A stretch of DNA of 55,308 nucleotides from positions 1 through 55,308 of the IMG/VR virus record IMGVR_UViG_3300025585_000054. One strand, given 5' to 3'. Numbering within the stretch: position 1 is the first letter of the stretch; every line of letters begins with the position of its first letter. Positions 6,218 to 14,176 of this stretch are shown one piece after another. Below the pieces are notes generated by a model, which was given only the letters and a program-made list of their open reading frames with translations, ran no database searches and was not told the origin of the DNA. This stretch comes from a virus. The translations under genes and the position numbers were made by a program.

Positions 6218-6266
6218 TTAACAGGGGTAGCCCGTGGGGAATGGGAGTACGGGCTACCCCTGTTAA
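6218..6266 (-). terminator. Strong 18-bp stem-loop between 6286-6597 and the lysozyme gene
   Basis: The arms TTAACAGGGGTAGCCCGT (6218-6235) and ACGGGCTACCCCTGTTAA (6249-6266) are perfectly complementary over 18 bp, with a 13-base loop. It is the longest perfect stem I found in an intergenic region. It lies 19 bases beyond the stop of the 6286-6597 gene. The trailing sequence on the minus strand is only moderately T-rich (TTAATTATT), so it may also act as an RNA-processing or stability element. Confidence 0.65.
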
Positions 6267-6285
6267 AACTTTATAGATTTAGTTG

Positions 6286-6597
6286 TCAGCTACGGCGGGA
6301 AGACTTCTTGGCCTCAGCCTCGATAATCTCATCAACCTTAGCTTCCGCAGTCTTACCTTGGAAGTAAAGCGTCTGCTCATCCTTGCGGTAACGAATTTCC
6401 ACAGCCATTCCAAGATTCTTGGCGGCAGTACGAATCCGTTGCGAGAGCGAGTTGTAATGCTTACCCTCTTCGACGTTCTCAATCGCCTTCGGCTTGCAAG
6501 TCTTAAGCAGTTCCTGAATTTGACGCGTCTCCTCAGAGGCACGCTTGCCCCCGCCACGAACCAACGGCGGAAGCTCTTTCACATCCTTAATGTCCAT
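6286..6597 (-). CDS. Hypothetical small basic protein, possibly DNA-binding
   Basis: A 103-residue protein, highly charged (Lys, Arg, Glu), with a helix-rich centre (LSQRIRTAAKNLGMAVEIRY) that resembles the turn and strand of small DNA-binding phage proteins. It ends in a basic tail KKSSRRS. AGGAGAAATGAT precedes the ATG. It sits between a WhiB gene and the lysozyme-like gene and is followed by a strong hairpin, so it probably forms a discrete, well-expressed unit. The precise role is unknown; a nucleoid-like or regulatory function is only suggested by composition. Confidence 0.7.
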   Translation of the reverse strand: MDIKDVKELPPLVRGGGKRASEETRQIQELLKTCKPKAIENVEEGKHYNSLSQRIRTAAKNLGMAVEIRYRKDEQTLYFQGKTAEAKVDEIIEAEAKKSSRRS

Positions 6598-6658
6598 ATC
6601 ATTTCTCCTGTGTAACTTGCCGGAGCCCGGTGCCCCGCCTAGTGGTAGGTAAGGTACA

Positions 6659-6688
6659 CGCCCCTAAGTACGATTTCAAGTCGGGGCG
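6659..6688 (-). terminator. GC-rich stem-loop downstream of the WhiB gene
   Basis: CGCCCC (6659-6664) pairs with GGGGCG (6683-6688) around an 18-base loop, about 25 bases after the stop of the WhiB-like gene. The following minus-strand bases (TGTACCTTACC) are not a T-run, so termination strength is doubtful. The region 6598-6712 contains no gene. It also holds an 11-base word GTAGGTAAGGT (6645-6655) repeated exactly at 7090-7100. Confidence 0.35.
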
Positions 6689-6712
6689 ATAAATTTCTTT
6701 TTAGCCTCGCAT

Positions 6713-7036
6713 CTAATTCATTTTTTGAGATGCGCTCATATCGCGAGTGTCTTCCAAAAATCTGGTCCGGAAAGCATTTTTCGGCTTGCCTGCCGCAAAA
6801 TATGCGCCACCCCATAGCCCTGTTTCCCCCACCGTAATCGCGTGTTGATAGCACGCCTCACGGACTTCACATGAATTACAGAACCTAATCATTTTTTCTT
6901 TGTTGGCACCATTTGATTTCTCAAACTCCTCAAAGAAGAGCTTTAAATCCTTTTTCTCCTGACGACATTTAGCGTCGTTCATCCATTCGGTGCTCACTTC
7001 CTGAAGCGCTTTCGACCGCCAATTGTTGTCTCCCAC
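6713..7036 (-). CDS. whiB-like: WhiB-family Fe-S transcriptional regulator
   Basis: A 107-residue protein with the full WhiB signature. Four cysteines at 24, 53, 56 and 62 (the last three as CNSCEVREAC) would hold a [4Fe-4S] cluster, and the G[VIL]WGG turn is present as GLWGG at 73-77, followed by a basic tail. Wbl proteins bind the sigma factor and modulate transcription in Actinobacteria. Phage copies such as TM4 WhiBTM4 can interfere with host WhiB2. The start is GTG with GGGAGG 5 bases upstream. It lies in its own segment between hairpin-rich gaps downstream of the terminase gene, suggesting independent regulation. A second Wbl gene is at 23772-24068. Confidence 0.9.
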   Translation of the reverse strand: MGDNNWRSKALQEVSTEWMNDAKCRQEKKDLKLFFEEFEKSNGANKEKMIRFCNSCEVREACYQHAITVGETGLWGGAYFAAGKPKNAFRTRFLEDTRDMSASQKMN

Positions 7037-7092
7037 AATAACCTCCCGTTTGACTTGCGGACCTCTTACTTCCGCCCCCCTACTGCCTCGTA

Positions 7093-7144
7093 GGTAAGGT
7101 GCGAAGCACCTTACCCCGGCGTGCGCCGCCGGTCCAATCGGACC
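7093..7144 (-). terminator. Array of three hairpins after the large terminase gene
   Basis: Three adjacent perfect inverted repeats fill the gap between the terminase stop and the WhiB gene: GGTAAGGTGC/GCACCTTACC (7093-7102 and 7106-7115, 3-base loop), CCGGCG/CGCCGG (7116-7121 and 7127-7132), and GGTCC/GGACC (7131-7135 and 7140-7144). The segment is much richer in G+C than flanking coding DNA. It may terminate terminase transcription or structure the leader of the WhiB mRNA. No U-tract is present. Confidence 0.5.
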
Positions 7145-8871
7145 TAAATCATTTCGATAAGCCAGCTTTCTAAGTCCTCGGGGATTTCCCGACGTTTGGG
7201 GGCGGGCGTTGGCGCTACCTCAGTAATTTTACTAATTGCGTCTTCGCCATCAAAAGTCTCATATTCTATACTATCTGCACCCCAAATTTCAATCTCTACA
7301 TCTTGTGTCATACCAAAATTGGTAATGCATTTGTATACCGCACCAGCTAAAGCATCCGCCTTATCTTTCTCACCTTTTGATGGGTGGTCTACTTTTGTAT
7401 TGTTGATAAGGCGTAATTTCAAAATTTCGCCCTCAATCAGCTGCTCATCCCAGTAGCCACGCAATCTTCCATCATAAATAGAAGTAGATAATGTATCATA
7501 CGCTGACTTCTTCACTGTAAATGCATCAGCATTAATTCCGTTATTCCTTAACGACTGGATCATATCGGCACTTTGCCAATAGTCGAATGTCACTGAAGCC
7601 ACATTAAACTTACGACATAATTCTACAATTGTAGTTCTCACTGCCGAGAACGGAACCTCAGAGTTAACTTCAGCCTTCCATGAGGTTATATAATCCATAT
7701 TAATAATAGGCAGGGTCTCGATGCCCGCACCCGTATTGACTTCCTTCATACCAGACATATGAACCATACATAAAGCAGCCTTGTCTCGTTTCAGACCAAG
7801 GTCTACATGAATAAATCTAGCAAAACCATCAGTACCATTGAACCACGGCTTCCAAGTCCCATCTTCTTCGGTGGGGTTATCTCCATACAAGAATGCCGAA
7901 CGTACACGATCAGGTTCACGGAAGTAGGCGTCTTCCATCTCAGGAGGCTCACATTCAAATCGTGCTCTAGCTTCCCGAGGATTTCTTACATACTCAGATT
8001 CTAAATCTTCACGAGTAATTGTTGGATTAACTTCCCAAGTTGCTTTCTTGATGCCCCAAGTCTTGGGCTCATTATTAGCAATAGCCCCATAATATCTTTC
8101 CTCGATGAAGTCGCCCTTGAATCTAGGGAAGGAAAGGAGCACAACCTTGCCAACGTCCGGAAACCTAGACATAATGGAAGCCTTACTCATCTTATAAATA
8201 GCTGAAGCTGACCCTTTCGCCCTAGCTTCGCCCTTTAGCTCAATATCTGTTTTGAAGGCGGCGATCTCATCTAATACTACTGTCATAACTTCATAGCCCT
8301 CCCATCCTTCAGATTCAGAGTGGCCGGAGAAACATCTAATTGGCCTACTAAAGAAGAAGACTTCACCTACCCTAGGCTCGAATCCAACATCATTGAAGTA
8401 TGGAGAGCGAAGAAGCAAGTTCTTAAATGGCTCGAAGAAAACCCTCTGAGCCTGCTGGGCATTCACAGCAAGGTTCAGAAGGTCGATGTAAACCCCGTGG
8501 GCTTTATTGTAGTAATCGAGCGGATCTCTGAGGCAATGAAGCAGGTACGCGATATATGCAAGGGAAATACGCGAGGTATGGTCCTTGCCACTACCCTTAC
8601 CGAGCATGGCAATAACTTCATTCACCGTATACTTATTATAAATCTCCATACCCTTTTCTTCTCCATGAATTTGGACAAGAGTATGAGGTTTATAAATCTG
8701 GGTAATATGCTTAGCAATCTCTGTCTGAACAGGAGACAGGGGAGGCAAGCCAAGATATTTTCTATCTTGAACAAATACCTCAAGAGGCACAGGCTCTTCT
8801 TCTAGCTCTTCCTTACGAAGAAGTCTATCGAAATCTTCATAGTTAAAGTTTAATCCCCAGAAATCAGTCAT
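7144..8871 (-). CDS. terL: Terminase large subunit
   Basis: A 575-residue packaging motor. The N-terminal ATPase has the Walker A motif GKGSGKD at 91-97 and a Walker B strand ending VVLDE (about residue 215). The C-terminal RNase H-fold nuclease has acidic positions in FIHVDLGLKRDKA, SVTFDYWQSADM and KADALAGAV. It translocates DNA into the capsid and cuts headful or cohesive ends. It follows the small subunit gene by 9 bases. Its position at the end of the replication block, far from the capsid and portal genes, implies a circularly permuted map in which the head genes lie beyond the right edge. Confidence 0.95.
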   Translation of the reverse strand: MTDFWGLNFNYEDFDRLLRKEELEEEPVPLEVFVQDRKYLGLPPLSPVQTEIAKHITQIYKPHTLVQIHGEEKGMEIYNKYTVNEVIAMLGKGSGKDHTSRISLAYIAYLLHCLRDPLDYYNKAHGVYIDLLNLAVNAQQAQRVFFEPFKNLLLRSPYFNDVGFEPRVGEVFFFSRPIRCFSGHSESEGWEGYEVMTVVLDEIAAFKTDIELKGEARAKGSASAIYKMSKASIMSRFPDVGKVVLLSFPRFKGDFIEERYYGAIANNEPKTWGIKKATWEVNPTITREDLESEYVRNPREARARFECEPPEMEDAYFREPDRVRSAFLYGDNPTEEDGTWKPWFNGTDGFARFIHVDLGLKRDKAALCMVHMSGMKEVNTGAGIETLPIINMDYITSWKAEVNSEVPFSAVRTTIVELCRKFNVASVTFDYWQSADMIQSLRNNGINADAFTVKKSAYDTLSTSIYDGRLRGYWDEQLIEGEILKLRLINNTKVDHPSKGEKDKADALAGAVYKCITNFGMTQDVEIEIWGADSIEYETFDGEDAISKITEVAPTPAPKRREIPEDLESWLIEMI

Positions 8872-8880
8872 AAGTAAATA

Positions 8881-9471
8881 TTAATCTTCGATATCGGCTT
8901 CGTCAATATCAAAAGACTCTTCGCTTTCAGCCGTCTCCATCAGAGAGAAAGCCTCAGCAAGTTTTACGCGAGCCATATCACGACACCTTTCGCAGTCGGA
9001 TATGACATCTCGTAATACTTCAGACAGAATCTGATTAACAGATTCTGCTTTCTGCATTCTAGCAATATATTCTGAGTCTGGCTTGCTGCCACCCATAAGC
9101 TGATGCAGCTGGGCCTTTTTGGTTGTGACCTCTAACGCCAGCTTTAGGGCCTGTGTGCGGGCCGTAACCATACCGTTGTCAGTAGCGACATTTACAGTTT
9201 CCCAAGCCTCTTTTGAGATCTCATCTAACTCATTGAGAAACCGCAGAGTATTCTGCTGTACACGCTCAAGGAAATAAGGATCTTCCTCAGCCTGATTTTT
9301 GATAATTCGAAAATACTCTTGGACATACTGCTTTGCTTTATACGGCGTTACATCAAGCAGCTCAGCAATATTGCTATAGTTATAACCTTTAATTGAGAGA
9401 CTACCGGCCTCTTCTACCAAGTGTAATTCTTCGGCAAGACCGAGCCCTGCTTTAGTTACCTCTTGACTCAT
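8881..9471 (-). CDS. terS: Terminase small subunit
   Basis: A 196-residue, mostly helical protein directly upstream of the large subunit. The N-terminal part carries a helix-turn-helix (YSNIAELLDVTPYKAKQYVQ, about residues 31-50) for recognising the packaging site. The central region forms long helices suited to ring oligomerisation, and the C-terminus is very acidic (SFDIDEADIED), as in many small terminases that contact the large subunit. Assignment rests on this architecture plus location. The ribosome site is weak. Confidence 0.8.
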   Translation of the reverse strand: MSQEVTKAGLGLAEELHLVEEAGSLSIKGYNYSNIAELLDVTPYKAKQYVQEYFRIIKNQAEEDPYFLERVQQNTLRFLNELDEISKEAWETVNVATDNGMVTARTQALKLALEVTTKKAQLHQLMGGSKPDSEYIARMQKAESVNQILSEVLRDVISDCERCRDMARVKLAEAFSLMETAESEESFDIDEADIED

Positions 9472-9496
9472 TAATCTATACTACCACTTAATGATG

Positions 9497-9856
9497 CTAT
9501 TCGTCAAATTCATCAGGCATTTCGGCATCACGAATGGTAAGACTTCCCTTGGATTTATTTGACTGTTTTGTGGCTGACTTAGCCCAGTCCGTGGCTTTTG
9601 GCATTCTAGGAGTTCGTGTTTTTTTGACCCTAGAAGCGGCCTCGCGTTCTTCTGGCGTGATTCCCCACTTATCAAAGATAACCTCTAGTGCTTGCCTGAC
9701 CTCTGCCGCCACAATGGCATAAATTTGCTCATACCTCTGATCTGTAATGTCAGAAGCCATGTACTTATGCCTACACTTGCGAGCGTGATTGGAAGATCCC
9801 AGATTAGAAATCTTGGCATCGCATTCAGCCCACAGTCTTGCTAAATTGTCATCCAT
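9497..9856 (-). CDS. Hypothetical protein preceding the terminase genes
   Basis: A 119-residue protein, helical in the first two thirds, with a highly basic linker (SRVKKTRTPRMPKATDWAKS) and an acidic tail (PDEFDE). It starts at a TGATG overlap with the upstream gene, with GAGGAC 8 bases away. An uncharacterised factor linked to packaging is possible from its neighbours, but no domain is recognised. Confidence 0.65.
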   Translation of the reverse strand: MDDNLARLWAECDAKISNLGSSNHARKCRHKYMASDITDQRYEQIYAIVAAEVRQALEVIFDKWGITPEEREAASRVKKTRTPRMPKATDWAKSATKQSNKSKGSLTIRDAEMPDEFDE

Positions 9857-10203
9857 CAATTTGTCCTCGCAAAATATTCTAGCATACCGGTCACTACATC
9901 AAATTCATCATCTTCGAGATCAGTGATGTGTTTATACTCTTTTGATAAGTATGACCACATCAGAAACCTAATTGTAGCCTCATCGGTTTCTTCATCAAAT
10001 ACCACTTCAGGATATATAAAGCCGCCAGCTAGCAACTTTTCCATATCTGAAGCGAACGTCTGATCGCCTTCGTAACCAAATAACTCCTGCTGGAGAGAGT
10101 CCAGCAGACGCTGGACTCTCTCCCAAGCAGAATAGTTAGACTCTTTTAGTGCTTCAAGTGAATAATTACACTTTGGGGGAAGATAGACAGGTTTAATGTC
10201 CAT
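9856..10203 (-). CDS. Hypothetical acidic protein, 115 aa
   Basis: An acidic, helix-rich protein with aromatic residues and a likely alpha/beta core (YPEVVFDEETDEATIRFLMW). It starts at ATG with AGAGTAGG upstream, 1 base after the end of the DUF932-like gene, and overlaps the next gene by one base (TGATG). No cysteine pairs or catalytic motif. Function unknown. Confidence 0.65.
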   Translation of the reverse strand: MDIKPVYLPPKCNYSLEALKESNYSAWERVQRLLDSLQQELFGYEGDQTFASDMEKLLAGGFIYPEVVFDEETDEATIRFLMWSYLSKEYKHITDLEDDEFDVVTGMLEYFARTN

Positions 10204-10204
10204 C

Positions 10205-11173
10205 CTACTCTACCGCACCACCACACGAGTCACATCTCGTAGTGTTGTGAACCATTGCAGAGCCAGCAATAGCAAACAGGTGCTCCCGATGAGCCTCAGT
10301 CACATTTGCGTGTGACGCCACCCAAGTCAGAAGATTAATCACATCGTACATGGTTCTCATCTCACCGGAGACAGTAGCTTTAAATTGCTGATTGTCTACC
10401 GATTCGATGATAAGATTCTTCAGCTTCTTGGGAAGTCCGTTCTCAGCACAAATCTTGCCAATAAGAGAAATGAAGTTGGTAACTTCAATCTCGGCAAGGT
10501 TAGCAAACCCGTCCAGCATTGGCTGGACCTGAGCGATGGCTTCCGTAACATACTCTTGCGATTGCTCAATAAGCTCAGCAGAAGACTTACCGCTTACTCT
10601 AAACTTCTTGCTGGAGATGGGAGTGATCGCTGAGTTAAGGCAAGCAATGCGGCAGAGGTAGCTATCAAATCTTGGGAAAACAGACCAAGCATCTGAGTAG
10701 AGGACCCGCAGCCCTGCTCTAACCGGTGAGTCTACAATATGCGTATCGTACTGCGGCGAGAAGCCTACATACTCAAGTACGTCCCCGTTGATGCTCCAGT
10801 TCGCAATCTCCACCTCCTCAGGAATACGGTCCTGTACTGCATTGAAGATATCGAGAGATGGAACGTATGCGTATGAGGGGCTCATAAGAGAGCGAAGCTT
10901 GTTCTGCTCAAAAAGACCCGCCCACATCATTTCACCACGAAGATTCAGCCAGTAGTTGATAGTCGTAGCCTTGAGTTCTTCGGGGCATCGATCGGCGTAT
11001 GCCTTGGGAACACTAAGTAAGTCGCAAAGCTGCTCGAAAGAATTCTCCGTGAGAAGATACTTTTCATCTTTGAAGATAAGTGCATCATTCTCATAGTGCA
11101 TTTCACTAAGCATGAAACGATTGTGAGTCGTATCACGATCTCTATCTGCAAGGTGTTCCTGAATTGTAGTCAT
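10205..11173 (-). CDS. DUF932-like phage/plasmid protein
   Basis: A 322-residue protein whose layout fits the DUF932 family found in many phages and plasmids: an N-terminal part recognising a small set of conserved positions (LCDLLSVPKAYADRCPEEL), a central strand-rich region (WSINGDVLEYVGFSPQYD), then RIACLNSAI and a long helical C-terminus. It ends with CDSCGG, a cysteine pair not typical of the family. AGGAGA precedes the ATG. The biochemical role of DUF932 is not established; some members are linked to DNA recombination or repair neighbourhoods, as here. Confidence 0.6.
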   Translation of the reverse strand: MTTIQEHLADRDRDTTHNRFMLSEMHYENDALIFKDEKYLLTENSFEQLCDLLSVPKAYADRCPEELKATTINYWLNLRGEMMWAGLFEQNKLRSLMSPSYAYVPSLDIFNAVQDRIPEEVEIANWSINGDVLEYVGFSPQYDTHIVDSPVRAGLRVLYSDAWSVFPRFDSYLCRIACLNSAITPISSKKFRVSGKSSAELIEQSQEYVTEAIAQVQPMLDGFANLAEIEVTNFISLIGKICAENGLPKKLKNLIIESVDNQQFKATVSGEMRTMYDVINLLTWVASHANVTEAHREHLFAIAGSAMVHNTTRCDSCGGAVE

Positions 11174-11184
11174 TATTCTCCTTA

Positions 11185-11203
11185 TTCGGTTTGTCGAACC
11201 GAA
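11185..11203 (-). promoter_or_regulatory. Hairpin in the leader of the DUF932-like gene
   Basis: TTCGGTT (11185-11191) and AACCGAA (11197-11203) are complementary with a 5-base loop. On the minus strand the hairpin ends 2-3 bases before the AGGAGA ribosome site at 11173. It may be the terminator of the preceding YkgJ-like gene, lacking a T-run, or a translation-modulating leader structure. Confidence 0.4.
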
Positions 11204-11232
11204 AAGGACTTTACCAAATGGCCGCCGTCAGG

Positions 11233-11946
11233 TCAAGACGATTTCGATTTTTTTTTCTCGCCCCGGGTGTCAAGGTAGCGCTCCATGAAATATGTCTTGT
11301 AAATTTTGTGGCCGTTCCAAAACTTTGGATCTGTTTCTTGAGCCAGTTTATCCATCGCTTCTTTGGGGAGTAGATAATGCAACACACCGAGAGGCATGTA
11401 GACTACAAAGGAATTATCTTTATGCTTGAGATTAAAGCGACGTACCAGACTATCAAAATCTTTAATGATTTGCGATACGTTCTCACCAGAGAAAACGTCA
11501 ATTCCGCCCCCCTCCAGTCTGTCTCTAGGGCAGAAATCATCTACAGCTACGATAGTTCCATAAGCCCGGCATACCAAAGGTCTAAACTCATAGGCAGTAC
11601 AGCCATTATCATAGAACACACAATGCTTATCATACTTACCCTCTGGGGTCCAAGACTCGTCGTACATCTTTTCCACTAGTGCATCAATGATGCCCTGAAA
11701 CCAAGACTCACCGGCCTCAATGCCGTAACGTTCCATCTTGAGATAAAACTCTCTCTTCAAGTGAAAGGCAATATTAGCGCACTCAATCATCGGAATCTGC
11801 AGTCCGACCTTACAGCACCGCCCAGAACTCTTACATCCGGTTCTAAGCTGATCGTGATTAGCTTGCAGATGTCGCATTTTATTGTAGATAAGATCAAGCT
11901 CAGCAAAATGAGACAAGTCTTTAATGGTAAAATTAACGTTGCCCAC
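11233..11946 (-). CDS. YkgJ-family (CxxxCxxCC-like) metal-binding protein
   Basis: A 237-residue protein. The cysteine motif CKSSGRCCK near residue 38 and a second set CVFYDNGCTAYEFRPLVCR (about 108-126) match the YkgJ-type Fe-S/zinc-binding family (formerly UPF0153), whose hallmark is the RPxxCR segment. The rest is alpha/beta, ending in a strongly basic tail coded through a run of nine A residues (minus strand). Start is GTG with GAGGAAAC upstream, overlapping the previous gene. The reaction is unknown; homologues are suspected oxidoreductase or metal-cluster proteins. Phage examples are not common. Confidence 0.7.
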   Translation of the reverse strand: MGNVNFTIKDLSHFAELDLIYNKMRHLQANHDQLRTGCKSSGRCCKVGLQIPMIECANIAFHLKREFYLKMERYGIEAGESWFQGIIDALVEKMYDESWTPEGKYDKHCVFYDNGCTAYEFRPLVCRAYGTIVAVDDFCPRDRLEGGGIDVFSGENVSQIIKDFDSLVRRFNLKHKDNSFVVYMPLGVLHYLLPKEAMDKLAQETDPKFWNGHKIYKTYFMERYLDTRGEKKKSKSS

Positions 11947-12229
11947 GTTTCCTCATTTGGTTGCGCTTGCGCTGCTCACGCTTGATTGCCTCAATACGCA
12001 ACTGCATCGGTGATTTAGCCACGGGCTTACCACCGACCGCTTTTTTCTTAAGGTTACGACCCTTACCACGGTACTTTAATAAATCGTACTTATCTACCCA
12101 GTTATACAAGCCCTGTACAGTTACATTGATATTGTAACTATCCTTAAGTACTTTCTGAATGTCCTTCAGATTCATTCTCTTCTGGACATAGTGATGGTAC
12201 AACCAATCTTTCTGCTTATACGGTTCCAT
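11933..12229 (-). CDS. Helix-turn-helix protein (transposase/terminase-like HTH)
   Basis: A 98-residue basic protein from ATG at 12229 (MEPYKQKDWLYHHYVQKRMN). The pattern WLYHHYVQKRMNLKDIQKVL...GLYNWVDKYDLLKYRG resembles the HTH found in homing-type and phage DNA-binding proteins: a helix, a short turn, and a recognition helix ending in YNWVDK. The C-terminal half is extremely rich in Lys and Arg. It follows the RuvC-like gene by a single base and overlaps the YkgJ-like gene. Probably DNA-binding; target unknown. Confidence 0.65.
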   Translation of the reverse strand: MEPYKQKDWLYHHYVQKRMNLKDIQKVLKDSYNINVTVQGLYNWVDKYDLLKYRGKGRNLKKKAVGGKPVAKSPMQLRIEAIKREQRKRNQMRKRGQR

Positions 12230-12230
12230 A

Positions 12231-12794
12231 CTATAGCAACGTATAAGATGCCCAAACACCTATAGCGATGGCATCCAGTACGTCATAATCCCCTTCCTCT
12301 AAATTTGGCATTCTTTCTTCCAGAATGCTCTTGACTCTATTTTTGCGCTCAAAGGATGCTTTCTTTTTTGCTTCCTTCTCGCCCATTTCTTTGGTCCACT
12401 CTGCAATCTCTGCCTTGGATACGCTCTTGTAGCCGAGCCAACGCTTCCATTCCAGTGGGCCTACATCTTTAACTTTAGTCTTGCATAACAACGCCAATCC
12501 GAGCATATGCCCTACCACATATGATAACAAACGACTTGTCTGTGGGTTTTGAATGTAGATAGTTTGCTCAATGACAACTATATCTGGTTTATGATATTCA
12601 ATAAGCGTAGGCAATATGGCATTTAAAAAACCAAGCTTAGACATTACATCATCTAAGCCAGTAAAATTTAACTTGCCTTTTGCTTTCAGTCTAATATCAC
12701 CGCCGCTGCGCTGCACTACGGCAAATGCCAATGACTTAGTTGATGGGTCAATAGAAAGAATAGTGCCAGAATGTAACTTTTCTGACAGGCTCAT
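12231..12794 (-). CDS. ruvC-like: RuvC-like Holliday-junction resolvase
   Basis: A 187-residue RNase H-fold nuclease. The four acidic catalytic positions are present: D16 in ILSIDPSTK, E76 in DIVVIEQTI, and D171 and D174 in DYDVLDAIAIG. It resolves branched DNA produced by replication and recombination before packaging. AGGAG 8 bases from the ATG fixes the start. It lies within the recombination cluster together with the Cas4-like nuclease and RecA-like ATPase. Confidence 0.85.
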   Translation of the reverse strand: MSLSEKLHSGTILSIDPSTKSLAFAVVQRSGGDIRLKAKGKLNFTGLDDVMSKLGFLNAILPTLIEYHKPDIVVIEQTIYIQNPQTSRLLSYVVGHMLGLALLCKTKVKDVGPLEWKRWLGYKSVSKAEIAEWTKEMGEKEAKKKASFERKNRVKSILEERMPNLEEGDYDVLDAIAIGVWASYTLL

Positions 12795-13102
12795 AAGTCA
12801 TACTCCTTTCGAAGTGCATCTTCATCCCAACCCCAACGACCAAGACGCTTAACGAAACGATCAATCTTATGAGCTTCGCAGATATCTTCTTTATTGTATC
12901 TACTTAATACAGTTTTACAGCCCCTACGTTTGCAGGTCTTTTGATTTTTGCCACTAAGCCTATCTCGATTTTCGTAATAGCGATCTAAAACTTTCTTATT
13001 GGTGGCTATTTTACGACACTGGACAGAGCAATACTTCCCATTGTGTGCTTTGGGCTTAAAGTCAGATCCACACTGCTCGCATACCCTAATCTCATATTCC
13101 AT
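12791..13102 (-). CDS. Zinc-finger protein with CxxC/CxxxC motifs
   Basis: A 103-residue basic protein beginning MEYEIRVCEQCGSDFKPKAH, followed by KYCSVQCRK. This C-x2-C...C-x3-C knuckle is typical of small phage zinc fingers that accompany HNH or resolvase genes. A second set, CKRRGCKTVL and a later Cys-His (CEAH), probably makes another finger. AAGGAAG precedes the ATG. It overlaps the genes on both sides. Likely a DNA-binding accessory factor of the recombination module. Confidence 0.7.
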   Translation of the reverse strand: MEYEIRVCEQCGSDFKPKAHNGKYCSVQCRKIATNKKVLDRYYENRDRLSGKNQKTCKRRGCKTVLSRYNKEDICEAHKIDRFVKRLGRWGWDEDALRKEYDL

Positions 13103-13841
13103 CTTCCTTATCCGACCAACACATCTCTGCTAAATCACACATACGACATGTCGTAGAAGTAATCTGCTTGTAGGGACGCTTTGGAAGGTTACCCTCCTTG
13201 TACATGCTATATATTTTAGCATACTTCTTGAAGAGTTTGTCCACAAAGTCATCATTACGTTCTACATAGATCGGAAGAATCTCTTGGTTGTTCTTATTTT
13301 CATAGATTACGAACCCGCCGTCAAGATCCAGACATCTCATATAAATCTGGGCCTGACGATAGTGATCGTCCTTTGGTTTGTGGTGGGCTTTTCTAAGCAT
13401 GAATCCTTGGTCAGCAATAGACTTTAATTCAATAAGTTTTCTACCATCCCATTCAATGATACCGTCTGCTGTGCCCTCAATGGGCGGATCCTCATACTCT
13501 ACCGGGATCTCACACTCCAGCAAAATACCCATCTCATCCAAGTACTTATAGATACGATCATGGGTGGCATGGCCATTGTCAAAAATACGCTGAGTTCTAG
13601 CGTCATACTTTGGCTGGTATGTCACCCCACGGAACAAGTAGACAGCATAGCGACCACACTCATTAGTCGTGCTTGGGTGGAAGCCACCGATCTTTCTCGT
13701 TCTTGGAACGATGTGCTTCTCTTTGATAGATTTGTCGATAGCCTCAGCCAGAGCCTCTTCCATATCAATAGGCTGAATGGGCGTAATTTCTTTCACCGGC
13801 TTGACCGGAGCTAAGGCCATAAGGTCAACGAGTTTTTTCAT
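13092..13841 (-). CDS. Cas4/RecB-like PD-(D/E)XK exonuclease with Fe-S cysteines
   Basis: A 249-residue nuclease. The catalytic core reads GTADGIIEWDGRKLIELKS, in which Asp and E-x-K form the PD-(D/E)XK site. A histidine upstream (GHATHDRI) and Q in the YRQAQIYM helix (motif QxxxY) are also typical. One cysteine near the N-terminus (NECGRY) and three near the end (CRMCDLAEMC) would coordinate a 4Fe-4S cluster as in Cas4 and AddB. It likely trims DNA ends for recombination alongside the RecA-like protein. No CRISPR array is present, so it is not part of a CRISPR system here. Confidence 0.85.
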   Translation of the reverse strand: MKKLVDLMALAPVKPVKEITPIQPIDMEEALAEAIDKSIKEKHIVPRTRKIGGFHPSTTNECGRYAVYLFRGVTYQPKYDARTQRIFDNGHATHDRIYKYLDEMGILLECEIPVEYEDPPIEGTADGIIEWDGRKLIELKSIADQGFMLRKAHHKPKDDHYRQAQIYMRCLDLDGGFVIYENKNNQEILPIYVERNDDFVDKLFKKYAKIYSMYKEGNLPKRPYKQITSTTCRMCDLAEMCWSDKEDGI

Positions 13842-14176
13842 CGCAGGATCCCAGCCGATACAGCATCAATACGACCCAACAGCTTCAGGGTGTTGATATT
13901 TTCCTCTAGAGCGTGATACATGGTCTGGAATACGTCTTTGCGTCGTCTATTAGTAATGCTACTATTGCCGGACGTTTTATAGTGCTGAGCCTTAATCCCC
14001 ACCTTGTAGCGATAAGCAGCAAGAATATTTGCATACTTGACTGCCTTGGCTGAGTGGTATGAGTCAGGATTATCAATAATATCCTGCACCACGCGCATTA
14101 CCTCAATGAACTCCTCCGCATCTTCACCGAGGCTCTCACGAAGTTGCTCTACTGTCATACTTACCGGTTCACTCAT
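13838..14176 (-). CDS. Hypothetical helical protein, 112 aa
   Basis: A mostly alpha-helical protein with no recognised motif: an acidic N-terminal helix (VEQLRESLGEDAEEFIEVMR) and a basic centre (ITNRRRKDVFQTMYHAL). It overlaps the adjacent genes by 4 and 8 bases, so it is translated as part of the recombination cluster. It could be a small accessory or loader of the nuclease or recombinase. That is inferred from position only. Confidence 0.65.
   Translation of the reverse strand: MSEPVSMTVEQLRESLGEDAEEFIEVMRVVQDIIDNPDSYHSAKAVKYANILAAYRYKVGIKAQHYKTSGNSSITNRRRKDVFQTMYHALEENINTLKLLGRIDAVSAGILR

Noticed and set aside
6639-6854. 71-codon minus-strand frame overlapping the end of the WhiB gene
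   Set aside because: It shares most of its length with the WhiB coding sequence in another frame and lacks a ribosome site.
11254-11262. Run of nine A (minus strand) near the end of the YkgJ-like gene as a slippage site
   Set aside because: It lies four codons before the stop in a basic tail and the alternative frames do not lead into a conserved domain.
13092-13841. Cas4-like gene as a sign of a CRISPR system
   Set aside because: No direct-repeat array or other cas genes in the window; Cas4-like nucleases are common in phage recombination modules.
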